This document shows, piece by piece, positions 1 to 13,440 of a DNA stretch of 64,000 bases. The first letter of the stretch is position 1. Every line of letters starts with the position of its first letter. The translations under genes and the position numbers were made by a program. Source of the stretch: Zea mays (Eukaryota; Streptophyta; Magnoliopsida; Poales; Poaceae). The DNA lies in the NCBI RefSeq assembly GCF_902167145.1, contig NC_050105.1:118499898-118563897 (forward strand), given 5' to 3'. A model generated the notes under the pieces. That model saw only the letters and a list, made by a program, of their open reading frames with translations, made no database searches and was not told the origin of the DNA.

Positions 1-760
1 GAGCATGCCAAGACAAAAAACAACTTGGTGTAACTCACCCATCAAAGAACATCATCACAACGAACAAGCCATATGAGCTGGTGCACATGTATCTCTTTGG
101 GTCATTTGCCTACATTAGCATTAGTGGTTTCAAATATGGTCTTTTTGTTGTTAATAATTGTTCTTGTTCATGTGAGTATTCTTTGTGCATTACAAAAGTA
201 AAGTACATGGGAAGGTGAAGAACTTCATTAGAAGATCATAGAGGGGATTTAAGCTACCTATAAAGAAGGTCCAAAGCGATAATGGCTCAAAAATGGACAC
301 TTGCATTGATGAGTTTCTTCACGATGAGGGCATCAATCATGAGTTTTCAACTACGTATACCCCTAAACAAATGATGTGGTTGAGAGGAAGAGCCACACAC
401 TCATTGACATGACAAGGAGTCAAGGACAAAGCTAGATGAGTACAAGACTTTCCATGCTATCAACCGCCTCTATCTTCACAAGCTATACAAGAAGATTTCA
501 TATGAGCTCCTAGACAGTAGCAAACCAAAGGTGTCATACTTTACAACGTTCAAGTGCAAGTGTTTCATTCTTAAAATAGCCCGAACCTTCTAAGTTTGCA
601 CCTAAAATTAATGAACATTTCTTATTGGTTACAATCCAAACAAACACGCCTATCAGATCTCAACAACTTCTTTAGAAGGGTTGACACCATGGTGGATGTG
701 ACATTTGATGAATCTAATGAGTTCAAGTGGAGCATATTGGTGTAAATGTGGTAAGAAATG
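1..760 (+). pseudogene. decayed Ty1/copia integrase fragment
   Basis: Read on the plus strand with many frame changes and stops, this stretch matches the integrase region of the copia element at 33-36 kb in this same window. The zinc-finger tail with the HPSKNI-like stretch, the LVHMYLFG-like first acidic motif, the QSDNGS-like motif and the VVERKSHT-like glutamate motif appear in the right order. A CHLD-like region ending near 760 follows the core. No LTR is seen and the fragment runs off the left edge. It is a long-dead insertion with no coding capacity. The copia assignment is firm, the family is not. Confidence 0.8.
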
Positions 761-1899
761 AGCACATGTGATGTTAGACCAATCGAAGCGATAGAAGTAC
801 CATAAATCCAAGCTTCAACACTACTCTAAAAACCAATTTCGGTCTCAAAACATATGCTGATATAGAGGCTGGAGGCTCTATGCTGGCACAAAGACTCCAC
901 ACAAGCACGAGGAGCCTTCCAAGTCTGTGGCCAAAATTAGCAAGAAGATGAACTAACTTTGCATATTTTTTTAGTATTGTGATATTGTATTCTTATTTGT
1001 CGTGTTTCATGAAGTTTCTTAACATGACAAACAAGAGTACATGCCTTAAGCATGAGGTGTTTGCTCTACAAATCCCGTGATGTGTGGAAAATAATCCGTT
1101 GTGGCCTGTTGGCTGACAGCCTGTGCCAACCTAAATAGGAAAACACCCTCTCTCACTCGGACACTTGGTCTTGTCGCTCGGTAAACAACGATGAGCCTTT
1201 GGGTCCAGCCACACCATTCCACATTTGTCACCCTAGAGATGGATTCAGATACTTATTCTGATGCTAAACTTTTAGTATTCTTTCTTCGATTGTGAACAAA
1301 TAACCTATAGAATTTGCTATGTAAATTTAAAAAATCCGGCTAGGAAGGGAATGACCGTCCTCCCAATATTATATTAAAAACAAACCGAAACATAGTCTCG
1401 ACCGAAAAAACCCCCGAACCTTGACCCCGTCACTAATGGGTCAATCAACTGTCCACTCTGCAATGCCTAGCCTGAGGTGGCATACAAGATTCTGTTCTCC
1501 GAGAGCGTACAAGGCGTAGGATGAATATTTTTTTAAGTAAACCCGAAAATCGTATTGAGCAGATTGAAGTCGAACCTAAAACCTATAGGTGCTACTCAAA
1601 AGTCTTAACCATCATGCTAAAGACCATTTCACTTTGCTATGTAAATTTATATTCCTGTTTTTTTACATTGAGCGCATTAATATTCGTAAAAAGTAAACCA
1701 CAAATTCATTCTATATTTTTTTAAATAATTAATATAAAATTAAGATACCGAATTCATACGAATTCAATTTTTTTATTATAGAGAGAAAATAACACACAAA
1801 ATATATAAAATTTAATTCTTATATGTTATATTATTCTTAATAATATCATAAAATTTAGCTTCAAATTCTATATATATCAATATTAAAATATTGGAACAA
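761..1899. other. intergenic, AT-rich, nothing assignable
   Basis: No gene, tRNA or recognisable transposon end was found. Short open frames here lack start context and similarity. The segment after 1500 is very AT-rich. Confidence 0.5.
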
Positions 1900-2040
1900 T
1901 TGGATCTATACCATTAAAAGATCCAAACTTTAGATATATACCATGGACCCCACATGTCATTGACTCATGTGGACCCACATGTAAGTGAGATAATAATGGT
2001 ATGGATCCAAAGTGGTGATCTTTTAATGGTATGGATCCAA
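1900..2040. mobile_element. MITE-like inverted-repeat element in the SEC5 promoter
   Basis: The two ends form a nearly perfect inverted repeat of about 25 bp. The left end reads TTGGATCTATACCATTAAAA and the right end, reverse complemented, reads TTGGATCCATACCATTAAAA. The 141-bp unit could fold into a hairpin, and an inner palindrome (CATGTGG...CCACATG) lies at its centre. Size and structure fit a MITE. No clear target duplication is visible, so the superfamily is left open. It ends 177 bp before the SEC5 start codon, so it lies in or next to the core promoter. Confidence 0.7.
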
Positions 2041-2217
2041 ATTTCCCTAAAATATTAGATTTGAAACGGATGTTGTTAAATCATTCCGATCCACGCAGTT
2101 TAACGCCATCAAGATCGCAAGTCCAGATCGAAATTTCTCTCTTCACCAAACACACGCTCTCTCTCCCCTTCCCATCTCCTTCCTCCCGCCCCAGATCCGA
2201 GCCCGGCGCCCGAGTTC
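2041..2217 (+). promoter_or_regulatory. SEC5 proximal promoter and 5' leader
   Basis: The last 75 bases before the ATG are CT-rich (repeats of CTCTCTC and CCTTCC), as in many grass housekeeping-gene leaders. No TATA box is evident, which suits a broadly expressed gene. The transcription start cannot be fixed from sequence. Confidence 0.5.
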
Positions 2218-5200
2218 ATGGCGAGCGACAGCGACGTCGACGAGGACGAGCTCCTGCAGATTGCGCTGCAGGAGCAGGCGGCGCGGGACCTCAGCCACCA
2301 GCGCCCGCCCGCCGCCAACAAGCCCGTTGTCAACCTCGTCCGCCCACCCGCCCCCAATGCTCGCGGCGGCAACGCCAGGGCCGGGGGCGCCGCAGCGAAG
2401 GCGCGCCAGCCCAGCCGCGGCGGCGACGAGGACGACGACTCGGAGGTCGAGCTGCTCTCCATCTCCTCCGGCGACGAGGACGACAATCCCCGCGCCCGCG
2501 GCCCGCCGCCGCCCCGCGGGGGCGGGGGTGGACGCGCCGGAGCGCGGAGGGCCGCGTCACGGGACGATGGGGACTTCGACGATGAGGAGCCCAGAAGCTG
2601 GAAGCGCGTCGACGAGGCAGAGGTATGACCGTGTGTCCGTGTGAGGGATCACCGAGATCTCGATCTCGGGCTACGGTGGTTGCCGTGCTAGCTTAGGCCC
2701 CTTCTTGAGATAGAGCGGTTGGGTGATCATGCCAATTTCGTCTGCTTAGCAGGCTGGGGTTGTCCTTGATCACTGAAACTTAGCTTGTCATGTGATCGTG
2801 TGCAGAATTTCATGGTACTGTGGTTAACTGTTGTGAATTGTGATGCCTAGTGTCCTAGTGTGCCTGGTGAGTTGGTTCAGTTATGGCACTGCTGAGTAGT
2901 CCAGCCTGTTTGGCAGGGGGGACTTATACCGATAGATAAATGATAGAAACTGGCAACTGGCATGGACAAATGTGAGATTAGAATGTTGACAATTAATTAA
3001 TGGAACTATAGTCAGTGTTTCAAGTTGCTATGGTTGTACTTCATACAATTTTTACTTCATCAGATCAGTTGCCTACCTGCATCTATGCCGTGCATTACTA
3101 TTTAATTTAGGTTTGCAAATTTCTGAACAAGGAAATAAATCACACCTTGTTTTTTCTAACTAAATATTCCAATAACTAATATGATGCTATACAATGATCC
3201 ATTGGGATCTCGATCTCTCCCACATACTATCCTTACTTTTCTGTATTCTTGTTTGTCGTGTTTCCAATTTCTCAATTTTTTCGTCAACTTTGCATATTTT
3301 GTTAGTATTGTGATACCGTATTGTATATCAGCACTCACCATATAATGATTGCCAAATACTTGGAAAATGATATGTTATTTAGCCTGCTATCTTGTACCTT
3401 TGCATTTTCATAATAATGCCAAAATGCATAGTGACTGCCTTCCTTTGCTCCACTCAAGCTTGCTCGCAGGGTTCGAGAAATGCGTGAAGCAAAGGTGGCT
3501 CCTAACATTCAAGAACTTGATCAGAAAGCAGCAGCTGCTGCTGCAGCTGCTGCTCGAAAGGCCCTCACGAGTGTACAGACTTTACCAAAAGGAGTTGAGG
3601 TTTTAGATCCTTTGGGCCTTGGGTAACTATCTATATCATCAAACTTTTGACCAGTACATGCATTATTTTCCATTTAAGGAACATTTTGTAAATAAAATAC
3701 ACCCTTGTCTATTTGTCATGCGCTATTCTCACCTGTTAGCCGCTATTCTAACCTGTATGCTGGTCTAGCATCTCTTTCTCATTGCTTATTATTCTATGTG
3801 ATTGTGGCTGTGTACATGTTTGACAGTGGTCCAGTTTTTCTTCTTTCGGATTTTGCTTCTGTTTGGGTGGGAGATGCTAGCTCATTAGAAGGCACTCCAA
3901 ACTGTTTTGTGGGAGAAGCCCAGTAGGTTGGTGGGTGGGCAATAAGGGGAAGCTCGACAAAAGCTAGGAAGGAAAAACTCTTGACTTGTTTCTTGGTGGC
4001 AGTCTCAGGTTCTCTAAAATCCAATAGGAGAACCAGCTGTTTGGTCTCTCTTTAGATTTTAGCAAGAGAACTGAAGCTAGAAGTGGGGCAAAAAAGATTG
4101 TACGTAGCAGTTAAAAGCTAATTTATTCCATGTACCTTTTAAAATATGCTGCTGATTCTTATCAAAGAATTGGGCAGATTCTTTTGTATGATATTCTTGG
4201 ACACAGAAAGTATTGATATTGTACAATTTGTCAGTGTTGCATCATATATTACCTTGTGCCCTAGAATAAGATAACCAATTTCAATTAGTCGAGCCAAGTT
4301 AAGGTTATCCTCATCGCATGCTCATTTCCCTTTCATCATTGGATAATATCTATTACCTTACCAGTGTCATTGATAATAAATCCCTGCGGTTGATCACTGA
4401 CGCTTCAGTAAGTTCTCCAATTTCAAGGGAGAAGTCTCAAGGTTTGGACCCCAATATGCGAGGTAGGTTTGATGGTGTTACAGGAATTCTTCTTGCATTT
4501 GATTCATGCTTATTAAGAGGTCTATTTTTTTGCACTTTTGCAGACAAAGTTATCTATTCATCTCCAAATTTTGATCCCAAAGTTTTCCTTTCGTGGGTCC
4601 ACAAAGACACGAGCGCTGCTGACTTAGAGGCTGGTGCTCTCACCTTGAAAACTGATCTCAAAGGGAGAACACAGCAGAAAAAACAGTTAGTCAAGGAGAA
4701 CTTCGATTGTTTTGTCTCGTGCAAAACTACAATAGATGGTATTTGTGTAGTTGTTAGATACATCCATATTGCAAAAATGTTCATGATCCTGAGTTCATGG
4801 ACAATGTTTTGCATCCCCTCGTAACACAGTTTTTTTTGCAGACATTGAGTCGAAATTGAGACAGATAGAGGAAGATCCTGAAGGTGCAGGTACTGCTCAC
4901 TTGTATTCAGTGACACAAAAAATTAGCGGTGTGGCAAATCGTGCATTTGAGCCTCTATTTGAGAGGCAGGTATATAAACTAAGCTGTCTCTAGAACTATT
5001 GCTATTGCTTCAAGTTTCCTTATTGAGTGCACTAAATTCTTAACTTCTGGTACAGGCCCAAGCTGAAAAGATCAGATCTGTTCAGGGAATGCTTCAAAGA
5101 TTCCGAACACTATTTAACCTACCAAGTGCAATCCGTGGGAACATTAGAAAAGGAGAATATGATCTTGCTGTCAGAGAGTACCAAAAAGCAAAGTCAATTG

Positions 5201-8200
5201 TTCTTCCTTCTCATGTATGGCAACTTCCTGTTTTGTTTTATCTGCCTATGTTATCCAATTGGATGGTGAAGCATGCATGCATGAATGAGCGCATGGTATG
5301 GCGTAATCCCACAGCTGATAAGATATTGTGCATGCATTGTCCAGCTCATGCACTCAATGAAATTAGGTCAGTAGCGTGTTCCAGATTTGTGTTAAATTCT
5401 ATATTGCACACAATGGCTTAAATATGTATCTTGTCAAATAATGATCTCTAACCTTAAATGTAAGTAACCGATAATCACTCAGCATGGCTGATTCATGCAA
5501 AGCTCTTGGAATCACTAGGTTTAACGATCTAGTAACTCATGAATACTTAATCCTCTGAACTGACTCGTTTGTGTTTGCACCGCTTGACCGTTTGACTCGG
5601 TATCTTTTTGTTGTAGAAAATAGAAATTATGTCTGATTCCATGCTGAAGTATAGCACCTGCAAGTTTCTCCACCATGTTTTGTGGCCCCATTGTTCATTG
5701 TTAGGCACTAGATCTACTGCATTCAGTATGTTTACTAGATGTTGTTATGTTGAACAACCTGCAGGTGGGGATACTAAAACGTGTACTCGAAGAGGTCGAA
5801 AAGGTGATGCAAGAATTCAGGGGCATGCTTTATAAGTCCATGGAGGATCCTCATCTTGATCTTGCTGAGGTTAGTGGAACATGGTTATAATATCTGTCTT
5901 TAGATACTTTTAAAAATTACCTACTTTTGTTGACAATTAAAAATGGTTTAGCCTGCAAGTTTAGGTTTATGTATTATTGAACATAACCATATAGAGAAAA
6001 CATTATAGAGGACAATTAGCAGATGATTATAGAACACTGCTTGTTTAAAATCGACTACTTGATTTCCTAGTACTTAACTACTTAAGTCTATTTTAAGATT
6101 GAAATTATCTGATGTTTTTGTTCTGTTTGCTTACTGATTTTTGTTTTTTACCGTTCAGATTGAGAACATTGTTCGTCTATTGTTGGAGTTGGAACCTGAA
6201 ACAGATCCAGTGTGGCATTATTTAAATATTCAGGTTCAATTTTAATCTAAATATGCGTGCTGGCTTTTCAATTCTGTGACTTCTGTTTGTATTTTCTTTT
6301 TATTTATACCATAATATTTCCTATCAGAATAGCAGGATTCATGGATTGTTTGAAAAGTGTACTCAAGATCATGACTCGAGAATGGAAGTTTTGCAAAATA
6401 AAATTCGCGAAAAAGTGCTCTCTGATTCGAAGTGGAGGCAGCTGCAACAAGATTCAAATAAATCTGTGAGCATATTACTTTCTGTAGTTCAACATATCAT
6501 ATTTACATTCTATTTTGTGTCTTCCCTATGTTGATGTAGACCTTTTTGTTTAGCTGGAAGTTGATTCTACCATTGGTGATTCTCCTCGAGTTGATCAGTT
6601 GTCAACAAACTTTATGGCTGAGGAAGCTGATAGTTTAAGGGCCACCTACATTCGTAGGCTAACTTCTGTACTGATCCAGCATGTTCCAGCTTTCTGGAGA
6701 TTAGCTTTATCTGTTTTCAGTGGAAAATTTGCCAAGGTAAGAACCTTAACAGTTGCATTACAATTTACAAGAAAAATGTAAATAGTTGACATTGTAACTA
6801 ACTAACTATATGGTTTTCAAAATTTTTTCACGAAGCATATAGCTCTGCTGAACCACAGAAACCTATACACTCTTCTACCTCTAATGGTTGTGCAATAGTA
6901 AACTGAAATTAAAGGGTATTTATGATAACACCTGTATGAATCATGATGCCTGCTTTACTCATTGTGAAGAAGATGAGAATGATCCTTCTTATACTTATTT
7001 TTGTTTTGGAAAGAGATTTTACATGGATTTGCTAATTATATATATTGTTTATTTTCAGGCAGCTTCTGGTAACGTAGTTTCTGATTTTGATGTGAATGCA
7101 AAGCCGACTGCAAATAAGAATGATGAAAAAGGTGGAGAAGTAAAGTACACAAACCACACTCTTGATGAAGTTGGTAGTATGGTTCAGGCTACTATATCGG
7201 CTTTTGACACTAAGGTGCATTTAGTATGTTGTTTGGGATTTTAACATTACACGTGATTGTTAGCTGTAAACATTTGATTGTATTAGTAATTTAACATGCT
7301 TTGATAAAAACAGGTTCAGAGTACCTTCCGTGATTTTGAGGAATGCAACATTCTTTGTCCATACATGAGTGACACTATAAAAGAAATAGCTAAGGCCTGT
7401 CAGACTCTTGAAGGGAAGGATTCGTCTCCAACTGCTGGTATGACCTATTAATTAGAGCTTTTCCCAAATCTGCAAAATGCGTCTTGTATCCTGAATGTGT
7501 TAACAATTATGCCAGTAAAAATGTTGCGCACACTTCATTTTGAAATGACAAAGCTTTACATTCTACGGCTTTGTTCATGGATGCGGGCAACAACAAAGGA
7601 GATATCAAAAGATGAGACTTGGGTTACTTTATCCACCCTTGAGAGAAACAAGTCCCAGTATGCGATTTCATGCTTGCCCCTGGAGTTCCGTGACATAACA
7701 GTTTCAGCTATGGACCGAATTGATACGTAAGACTGCTCTATTTCTATGTAGTATTGCATCTTTTTGCAGTTTCTTATGCTGCATTATTTCCAAAGCCCTG
7801 TGAAAGTTGTTTTGTTGCATTGTTGCTTTGCAATTGGCCGTCTTTTTTAATATCTACTCCCTATATTCCAAATTGCAAGATGTTTTGACTTCTCGAAATT
7901 CGTAGCTTTGACTATGCACTTAGATATACACCACGTCAAGAGTAATCAGTAATGTATCTAAAAAACCAAAAATGCCTTTTAATTTGTAAGCTGGAACAGA
8001 AGGAGTGTTTGCTAATAGATAACTATTTCTTTTGTTGCACTTAAGCAGTATTCCTTTTTGGCAGTAAGTATAGTTGTTAGTGTCAGGATTCAGAAAGGAA
8101 TTTGTCATACTGTGTTTTATAATTTTATTGCTACATCAGTCTTGCTTTAATTGTTATTGTAATGATTACACGTAAGCTTTTGCTATTAATAACCTTTTAG

Positions 8201-11200
8201 GTTTCTGGTTATCCTGTCTTACCTAGAAATGAATCCTTTTATCTGAGCAATGCCATCAATATCAAATCGTCTAATCGTTCCTAGTCGCCATGGCACCAAT
8301 CAGTCTGACTTATCATGATTAGTTGTGATTAATCACCACTGATCGTGACTAATTGTAGTGCATAGCTGATCGCTATGGCACCGATCAGCCTAATTAATCG
8401 CGATCATTGCATCTGAGTTTCAAGGTTTGTGTCTCTCTTGTCTCTTGCTCTGCAAAATCTGAAATTTTTCTTGAGCACAACCTTCTAAAGTGACGACACA
8501 CCAGTCTCCAGGCTCTATGTTCAGTATATTCTGAGTTCTCTCCCCCCTTCTCCCCACGCTGCAAAATTTGGGGATGGCAAGTACTTTCCTGCCTTCATTT
8601 TAGGTAGTGTTGAACAGGTCCATAATCTGTGTTTCTTTTTTTTCAGTATGATTCTTAATCTGATGAGCGAGACTGCGAAGTCATATGACATTTCTCAACC
8701 ACTTCAGGAAATCAATGAGTCTGTTAGACTTGCATTTTTGAATTCCTTTCTGGACTTTGCTGGTATGAATTTCTCTAAGTAGCTAGAGGAACCTTTTTAG
8801 CATCATTCTCTAGTCATGGTCTAGAAGGGCAGGCTGGTGCAATGGTGAGAGCTGTGTGACCTATGTCACTGGGTCTCCAGGTTGTGGGTTCGAAGCAGCC
8901 TCTCCTCATTTGCGGGGGGAAGGCTGCCTCGGTTTATCCCTTCCCAGACCCCACTCATGTGGAGCCTCCGGCACGGGGTCTGCCCTTTGTTTTTCTCTAG
9001 TAATGGTCTCTGAAAATCTTTGTAATTGCTTCAGGTTATCTGGAGAGGTTTGGAGGTGAACTAACCGAGAACAGACCAAACAAAGAAAACAATTATGTCT
9101 CAAATGGATACATAAATGGTACTAGAGAAACATTTGTTAACACAGATGGAGATTTGCACAAAAAGCTGCTGGTTGTTTTGAGTAACATTGGGTATTGTAA
9201 AGCTGAACTTTCAGAAGAACTTTACAGCAAATATAGACACATTTGGTCTCCAGTCAGGTACCTGATAGCATTCATGAAGTCTTCGCCCTCTCTTTGTGTG
9301 AGAAAGCATGTCCTCATTATAGAAGCTGTTCTCAAGTACGTCTAATCTATTCAATGAAAATTTTGTCACAGGAATAATGAGGAGCGAAGTTCTGACATGC
9401 GAGACCTGAGGACTTCTTTCTCTGCACTTGAAGAGAAAGTCCTGGACCAATATACTTTTGCAAAGGTATGATGCACAATTCAGGACATAGTGTTGATTAA
9501 CTACTGAATGCATGATTTAGCAAAATTGATTGTCATATATATTATAACCCCAGTATCTTTCTTTCATATAGGTGAGAATCTGATACAGGTTTAGTGTTTT
9601 CCATTCAGCCATTCCTCAAACAGTACAATAATCGTGAAAACTTACTAAAGTGCACAATAATTTTATGACTGGGCTAACTAACAAACTTTGTTTTAGTGTA
9701 GGTTCATAATTACTTTACTTTTTGTAAGAGCACAACAATTTTATTGGAAATTTCCTATTATTTTGATAAATACTGGAGTTATTTTGTTGTATCATATTGT
9801 TTTGTGCTTTGGACAACTGCAAATAGCAGTTTAGAATAGCTGTCACAGGATCATAGCACTTAATGAAGTGTTAGGAAGTTTCATCTTGTGAATGCTATGG
9901 ACAACTGTAAATCTGAAGTGTTATGAAATTTCATGGGCCCTACTTGATGCTAGAGATTTTTTTTTCTTGAATGTCAATATTTTTAACTTTCAGCACATTA
10001 TGGTGTTTACCTTTGCTGTACTTATCCTGATATTTTGTTGTTGTTGTTTGATTAGTCAAACTTGATCAGAAGTGCTGCACAAAGTTATCTTTTGGATTCT
10101 GGGATTTATTGGGGAGCAGCGCCAATGGTAAAGGTATGTAGTATAAATTTAAAACACACAATCCATTTATGTTGTGGCACTGTATGTGTTCCAATTTTTT
10201 TTTTTTTGAAACAATGAAAAGTATGATGGATCTTGAATCTCCATCATGAGATTTAGTTCAAACCTTGAAACATCTTGCTATTTACTGCAAGAGCAGTTAC
10301 ATCCAGAATATGTTGTGGATTACAACTGTGCCTGATGTTTGGGTACATTTATGGAAATGGATTGGCATCCTTGTGTTTGTTGTTGTACCAATGCCTCTTG
10401 TTTTCTTGTGAAACTACAATCTCATCAATGTTATTGCTTTCTCCTTGCAGGGCATTCGAGATGCAACTCTTGACTTACTGCACATCCTTGTAGCAGTACA
10501 TGCAGAGGTTTCCATCAATTTATTTTCTTATTTTGATTATTTATTAAACCTTGTCATGGCATCATTGTCTTTCCTAAAATGCTTGAAATTGGCACAATTA
10601 CAAACACTTTACTGAAATTTTGGTGTGGTCTTTGGGCCCACAGGTTCTATGTCAATACTGTTGTGTTCATATTTGCATCAGCAAAAAGCCCCGATGCTAA
10701 GTGAAGTAGCTGAAATTTAGTATTTTTGTGGCAACAACTAGCACAATCTTGTATGGCACCTAGTACTGGGTACAGTGTTTGTCCATCTAGTTGGTGACAG
10801 CATACAAATTTTACTTTTAGGATGTGTGTCTGGAAAGATCTGTTATTTATGTGCTTTTCACCTTCTGATATTGAAATATTTTGCGTAATGAGAAAAATAC
10901 TGTAGCATTCTTTCAAAGTTTGTTTAAGTTATTCATTACTTAGAAAAAGAAATGCTAATGAAGGAGCCCTATGCTGCCCATTTTGGGAATGACCATTTTG
11001 TTACTGCATGTATTTCGTTTCTGATTGTTACATATATTTAATTATGCCGTCAGCATTGTCTGTCCTACGAGTACAATTTGACAATGTATCCTCATGTCTA
11101 TTTCGAAAGAGTAGATGCGATTCTCACTTTTTACTTTCAGGTATACTCTGGCGCTCGGCCTCTGTTGGAGAAGACAATGAAAATTTTGGTTGAGGGTTTG

Positions 11201-12014
11201 GTCGACATCTTTCTTAGTGTTTTTCATGAGAATAAGACCAAAGATATTAGATTGTTGGATGCGAATGGTTTTTGTCAACTGATGCTTGAGGTAAACGCTA
11301 ATTTTTATTTGCCACTAGATTCTTCTCAAGTCATAGCTATATGCTAAGGGCTAACTGCTCAAGTGCTCTGCTTGGTTTACTGCCTTTTGTGCTATATTCC
11401 TGCAGCTTGAGTATTTTGAGACTGTACTGCACACGTACTTCTCACCTGAGGCGCAACAGGCTATGAAATCTTTACAAGAGAATTTGTTGGAAAAGGCCTG
11501 TGAAAGTGTTGCAGAAGCCATGGAAAATCCTGGACACCAACGTCGACCAACCCGTGGCAGTGAAGATACAGCATCGGATGACAGACAGCCATCAGTATCA
11601 CCTGATGATTTGCTTGTAAGTGCACATAAATATTCTACTTATGGATTTGCAAGTAGATGCAATACACTTCTGTCAGTGTAGTTTGACATCAATTTTGTGA
11701 AAGCAGAGTTTTCTGCTGTCCTCTGAAAGTTTCAGTTTCTGTTGCTATTTTCACAACAAATATAATTTTCTTTCCAGGTGCTTGCTCAGCAGTGCAGTAG
11801 TGATCTGCTGCAAGGGGAGTTGGAGAGGACTCGATTGAACATAGCCTGTTTCATGGAGTCGACCCTTCAACCAACAGCTGCGCCAGCAGGCCCAAAGCCT
11901 GCCGCACATTCTTCTTACCAAGCACAGCATGCTCCCGTCCAAACGTCCTCGCCTAGTTTTAGAAGGCAGCAGACTGGTACAAGTTCCCCTGTAGTCTCCA
12001 GGCGGCGCCGGTGA
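2218..12014 (+). CDS. SEC5: exocyst complex component SEC5 (21 exons, 1101 aa)
   Basis: Subunit of the octameric exocyst, which tethers secretory vesicles to the plasma membrane. The N-terminus (ATG at 2218) has the acidic DEDELLQIALQEQA motif of plant SEC5. Exons: 2218-2622, 3459-3622, 4365-4462, 4544-4738, 4842-4969, 5056-5214, 5765-5869, 6159-6233, 6328-6465, 6554-6736, 7059-7214, 7314-7437, 7516-7726, 8647-8762, 9035-9257, 9372-9465, 10056-10133, 10451-10507, 11141-11290, 11406-11615, 11778-12014. All introns are GT-AG, phases join without a break, and the total is 3306 nt. The length is close to Arabidopsis SEC5A (about 1090 aa). Landmark motifs include EPLFERQAQAEKIRSVQGML, LLLELEPETDPVWHYLN, RLCSWMRA and RRPTRGSEDT. 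An alanine-rich run (about residues 160-168) follows exon 2's start. No stop or frameshift was seen, so the gene is probably functional. Confidence 0.96.
7857..8005. mobile_element. Stowaway-like MITE in SEC5 intron 13
   Basis: The ends are an inverted repeat of the Stowaway type: CTCCCTATATTCCAA on the left, and on the right the complement of CTCCTTCTGTTCCAG. A TA dinucleotide precedes the left end and TG follows the right, a decayed TA target duplication. At 149 bp it has the usual Stowaway size. It lies mid-intron, far from both splice sites. Confidence 0.75.
8823..8994 (+). mobile_element. tRNA-derived SINE in SEC5 intron 14
   Basis: The 5' part carries RNA polymerase III box A-like (TGGTGCAATGG, 8835-8845) and box B-like (GGTTCGAAG, 8887-8895) sequences about 42 bp apart. 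A CCTCGGTTTATCCCTTCCCAG-type body and a T-rich tail follow. Direct repeats flank it: CTCTAGTCATGGTCT (8808-8822) and CTCTAGTAATGGTCT (8995-9009), 15 bp with one mismatch, the signature of retroposition. The body resembles maize SINE families known to me, but I cannot fix the subfamily. Removing it and one repeat leaves an intron of about 85 bp. Confidence 0.88.
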
Positions 12015-12460
12015 GCTTAGTGCATCTTTCCATCATTGGCGTAGCCTCTTCCCGGAGTTTCCTTCCTTTTCCCCCCTCACATGTGTGCTTTTTTTAATCA
12101 CTTGTAATTGTCATCCTGTTGTCATGTGTTACGAATTTCGATCCATTCTTTTGGTGTTGTATAAGATGAAAAGGAGGAGTACAGTACTGGTGCTGCTGCA
12201 CGGGATCATGGAATTGTATAATATCGACGAGTCAAATATTATTGCTGCTTGAAGATACCACCACAGCTTTATGTATATGGAATTCTGGAGTTGTCGGTCT
12301 GCGCCAACTTCCTTCCTGCGGTCGTCACCGCATGTTTGTACATTCGTCGCTTGGACAGTTTTATGTATCCCGAGATTTGTTAATATTGTATCAGTTGGTT
12401 CGTGATTGTTGATATGTCTGCATGCTTTGTGCTGTGGAGGTAATTGTCGTGCTACTCCAT
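12015..12460 (+). other. probable SEC5 3' UTR
   Basis: T-rich sequence after the SEC5 stop with no competing ORF. It is typical of a plant 3' UTR, but no canonical AATAAA was seen close to a likely end, so the cleavage site is not fixed. Confidence 0.45.
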
Positions 12461-13440
12461 TAGTATATGCCGTATCGTTGTACTGCTAAAGCTATAGTCC
12501 AGGAACCTGAACCTGCATGTCAAGGCCTCGCTGTACCGAGCGCTGGAAGGCGCCAACCGAGGGATAATCTGAATGACGTTGGTCCGCCAAGCGCTCGGAG
12601 ATCCCTTCCCTGTGGGCTCCCAGGCCAGAGCCCACAGCCAGCTTGCACATGAAACGTAGTTTTACCATCATTATTAACTGGGACTGTATATGCTAGACGC
12701 AAACAGAACACTAGTTAGTGAACCAGAGCTAATAAAAATAGAATCTGACAGCCCTGAGATGTGGATTTCATCTTTTCATTTTTATAGTTACGATCTTACC
12801 CACCTTACTTTGTAGCTGCCAACAGCTTTTTCAGTAAAGTACTGACACGGGGGGTGTTTGGGTGGTGGATGGATGATGGAAGCTCATCTACGGTACGATT
12901 TCCAATTTCCATACCGGGGAAGAAGAGAACAAAAAGTTAGGACTGTGATCCTCCAAAAAATTGACGTCAAGGACCTACTGTAAAATTTCCTCACGGCATG
13001 GCAATGTTTGTGTATAGTGTTCGGAGTTGTCATGACCCGCTATAGGCCTTGTCTGTATTTCGCTTCCCAATTCATTTTTGTGAGAATAAATCAATATAAA
13101 TGCAGAATCCGTCAGTCGTCAATCCGTCGCCTCCTAAGTTTTAAAAGTACAGACCCATTCATCTTCATCCGCACATAAGCCTCACGATATCTAGATTCTC
13201 GTGACAACTAGATTATCTAGAAATCTAGATTATCAGAAAAGCTCTTTAGAAAAAAGTTATCCTGAACAGCCTCTTGTTGTTCTCATGCTCTTGGTGACTG
13301 GTTACTACCATATAATTTGATCGTATGATGATTGTATGAGATATTTGATTGCACAATTGTTCTTTATTTAAGGTGTAGGCCCACAAACTGCTGGTAGTGG
13401 TGCTTATACTTTTTTTTTTCTTGAAACTGCCTATACTTTG
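12461..13440. other. intergenic, no gene seen
   Basis: A short GC-rich patch (about 12500-12660) could be a gene fragment but has no convincing frame. The rest is AT-rich with several TTTGGTTG/TCTAGATT-type motifs common in grass MITEs. Nothing firm can be named. Confidence 0.4.

Noticed and set aside
2031..2644. Overlapping frames across SEC5 exon 1 on both strands
   Set aside because: They are shadows of GC-rich exon 1; only the 2218 frame continues through the splice sites.
8827..8900. tRNA gene suggested by box A and box B sequences
   Set aside because: No cloverleaf closes, and the segment is part of a longer repeat with a 15-bp target duplication, so it is a SINE head.
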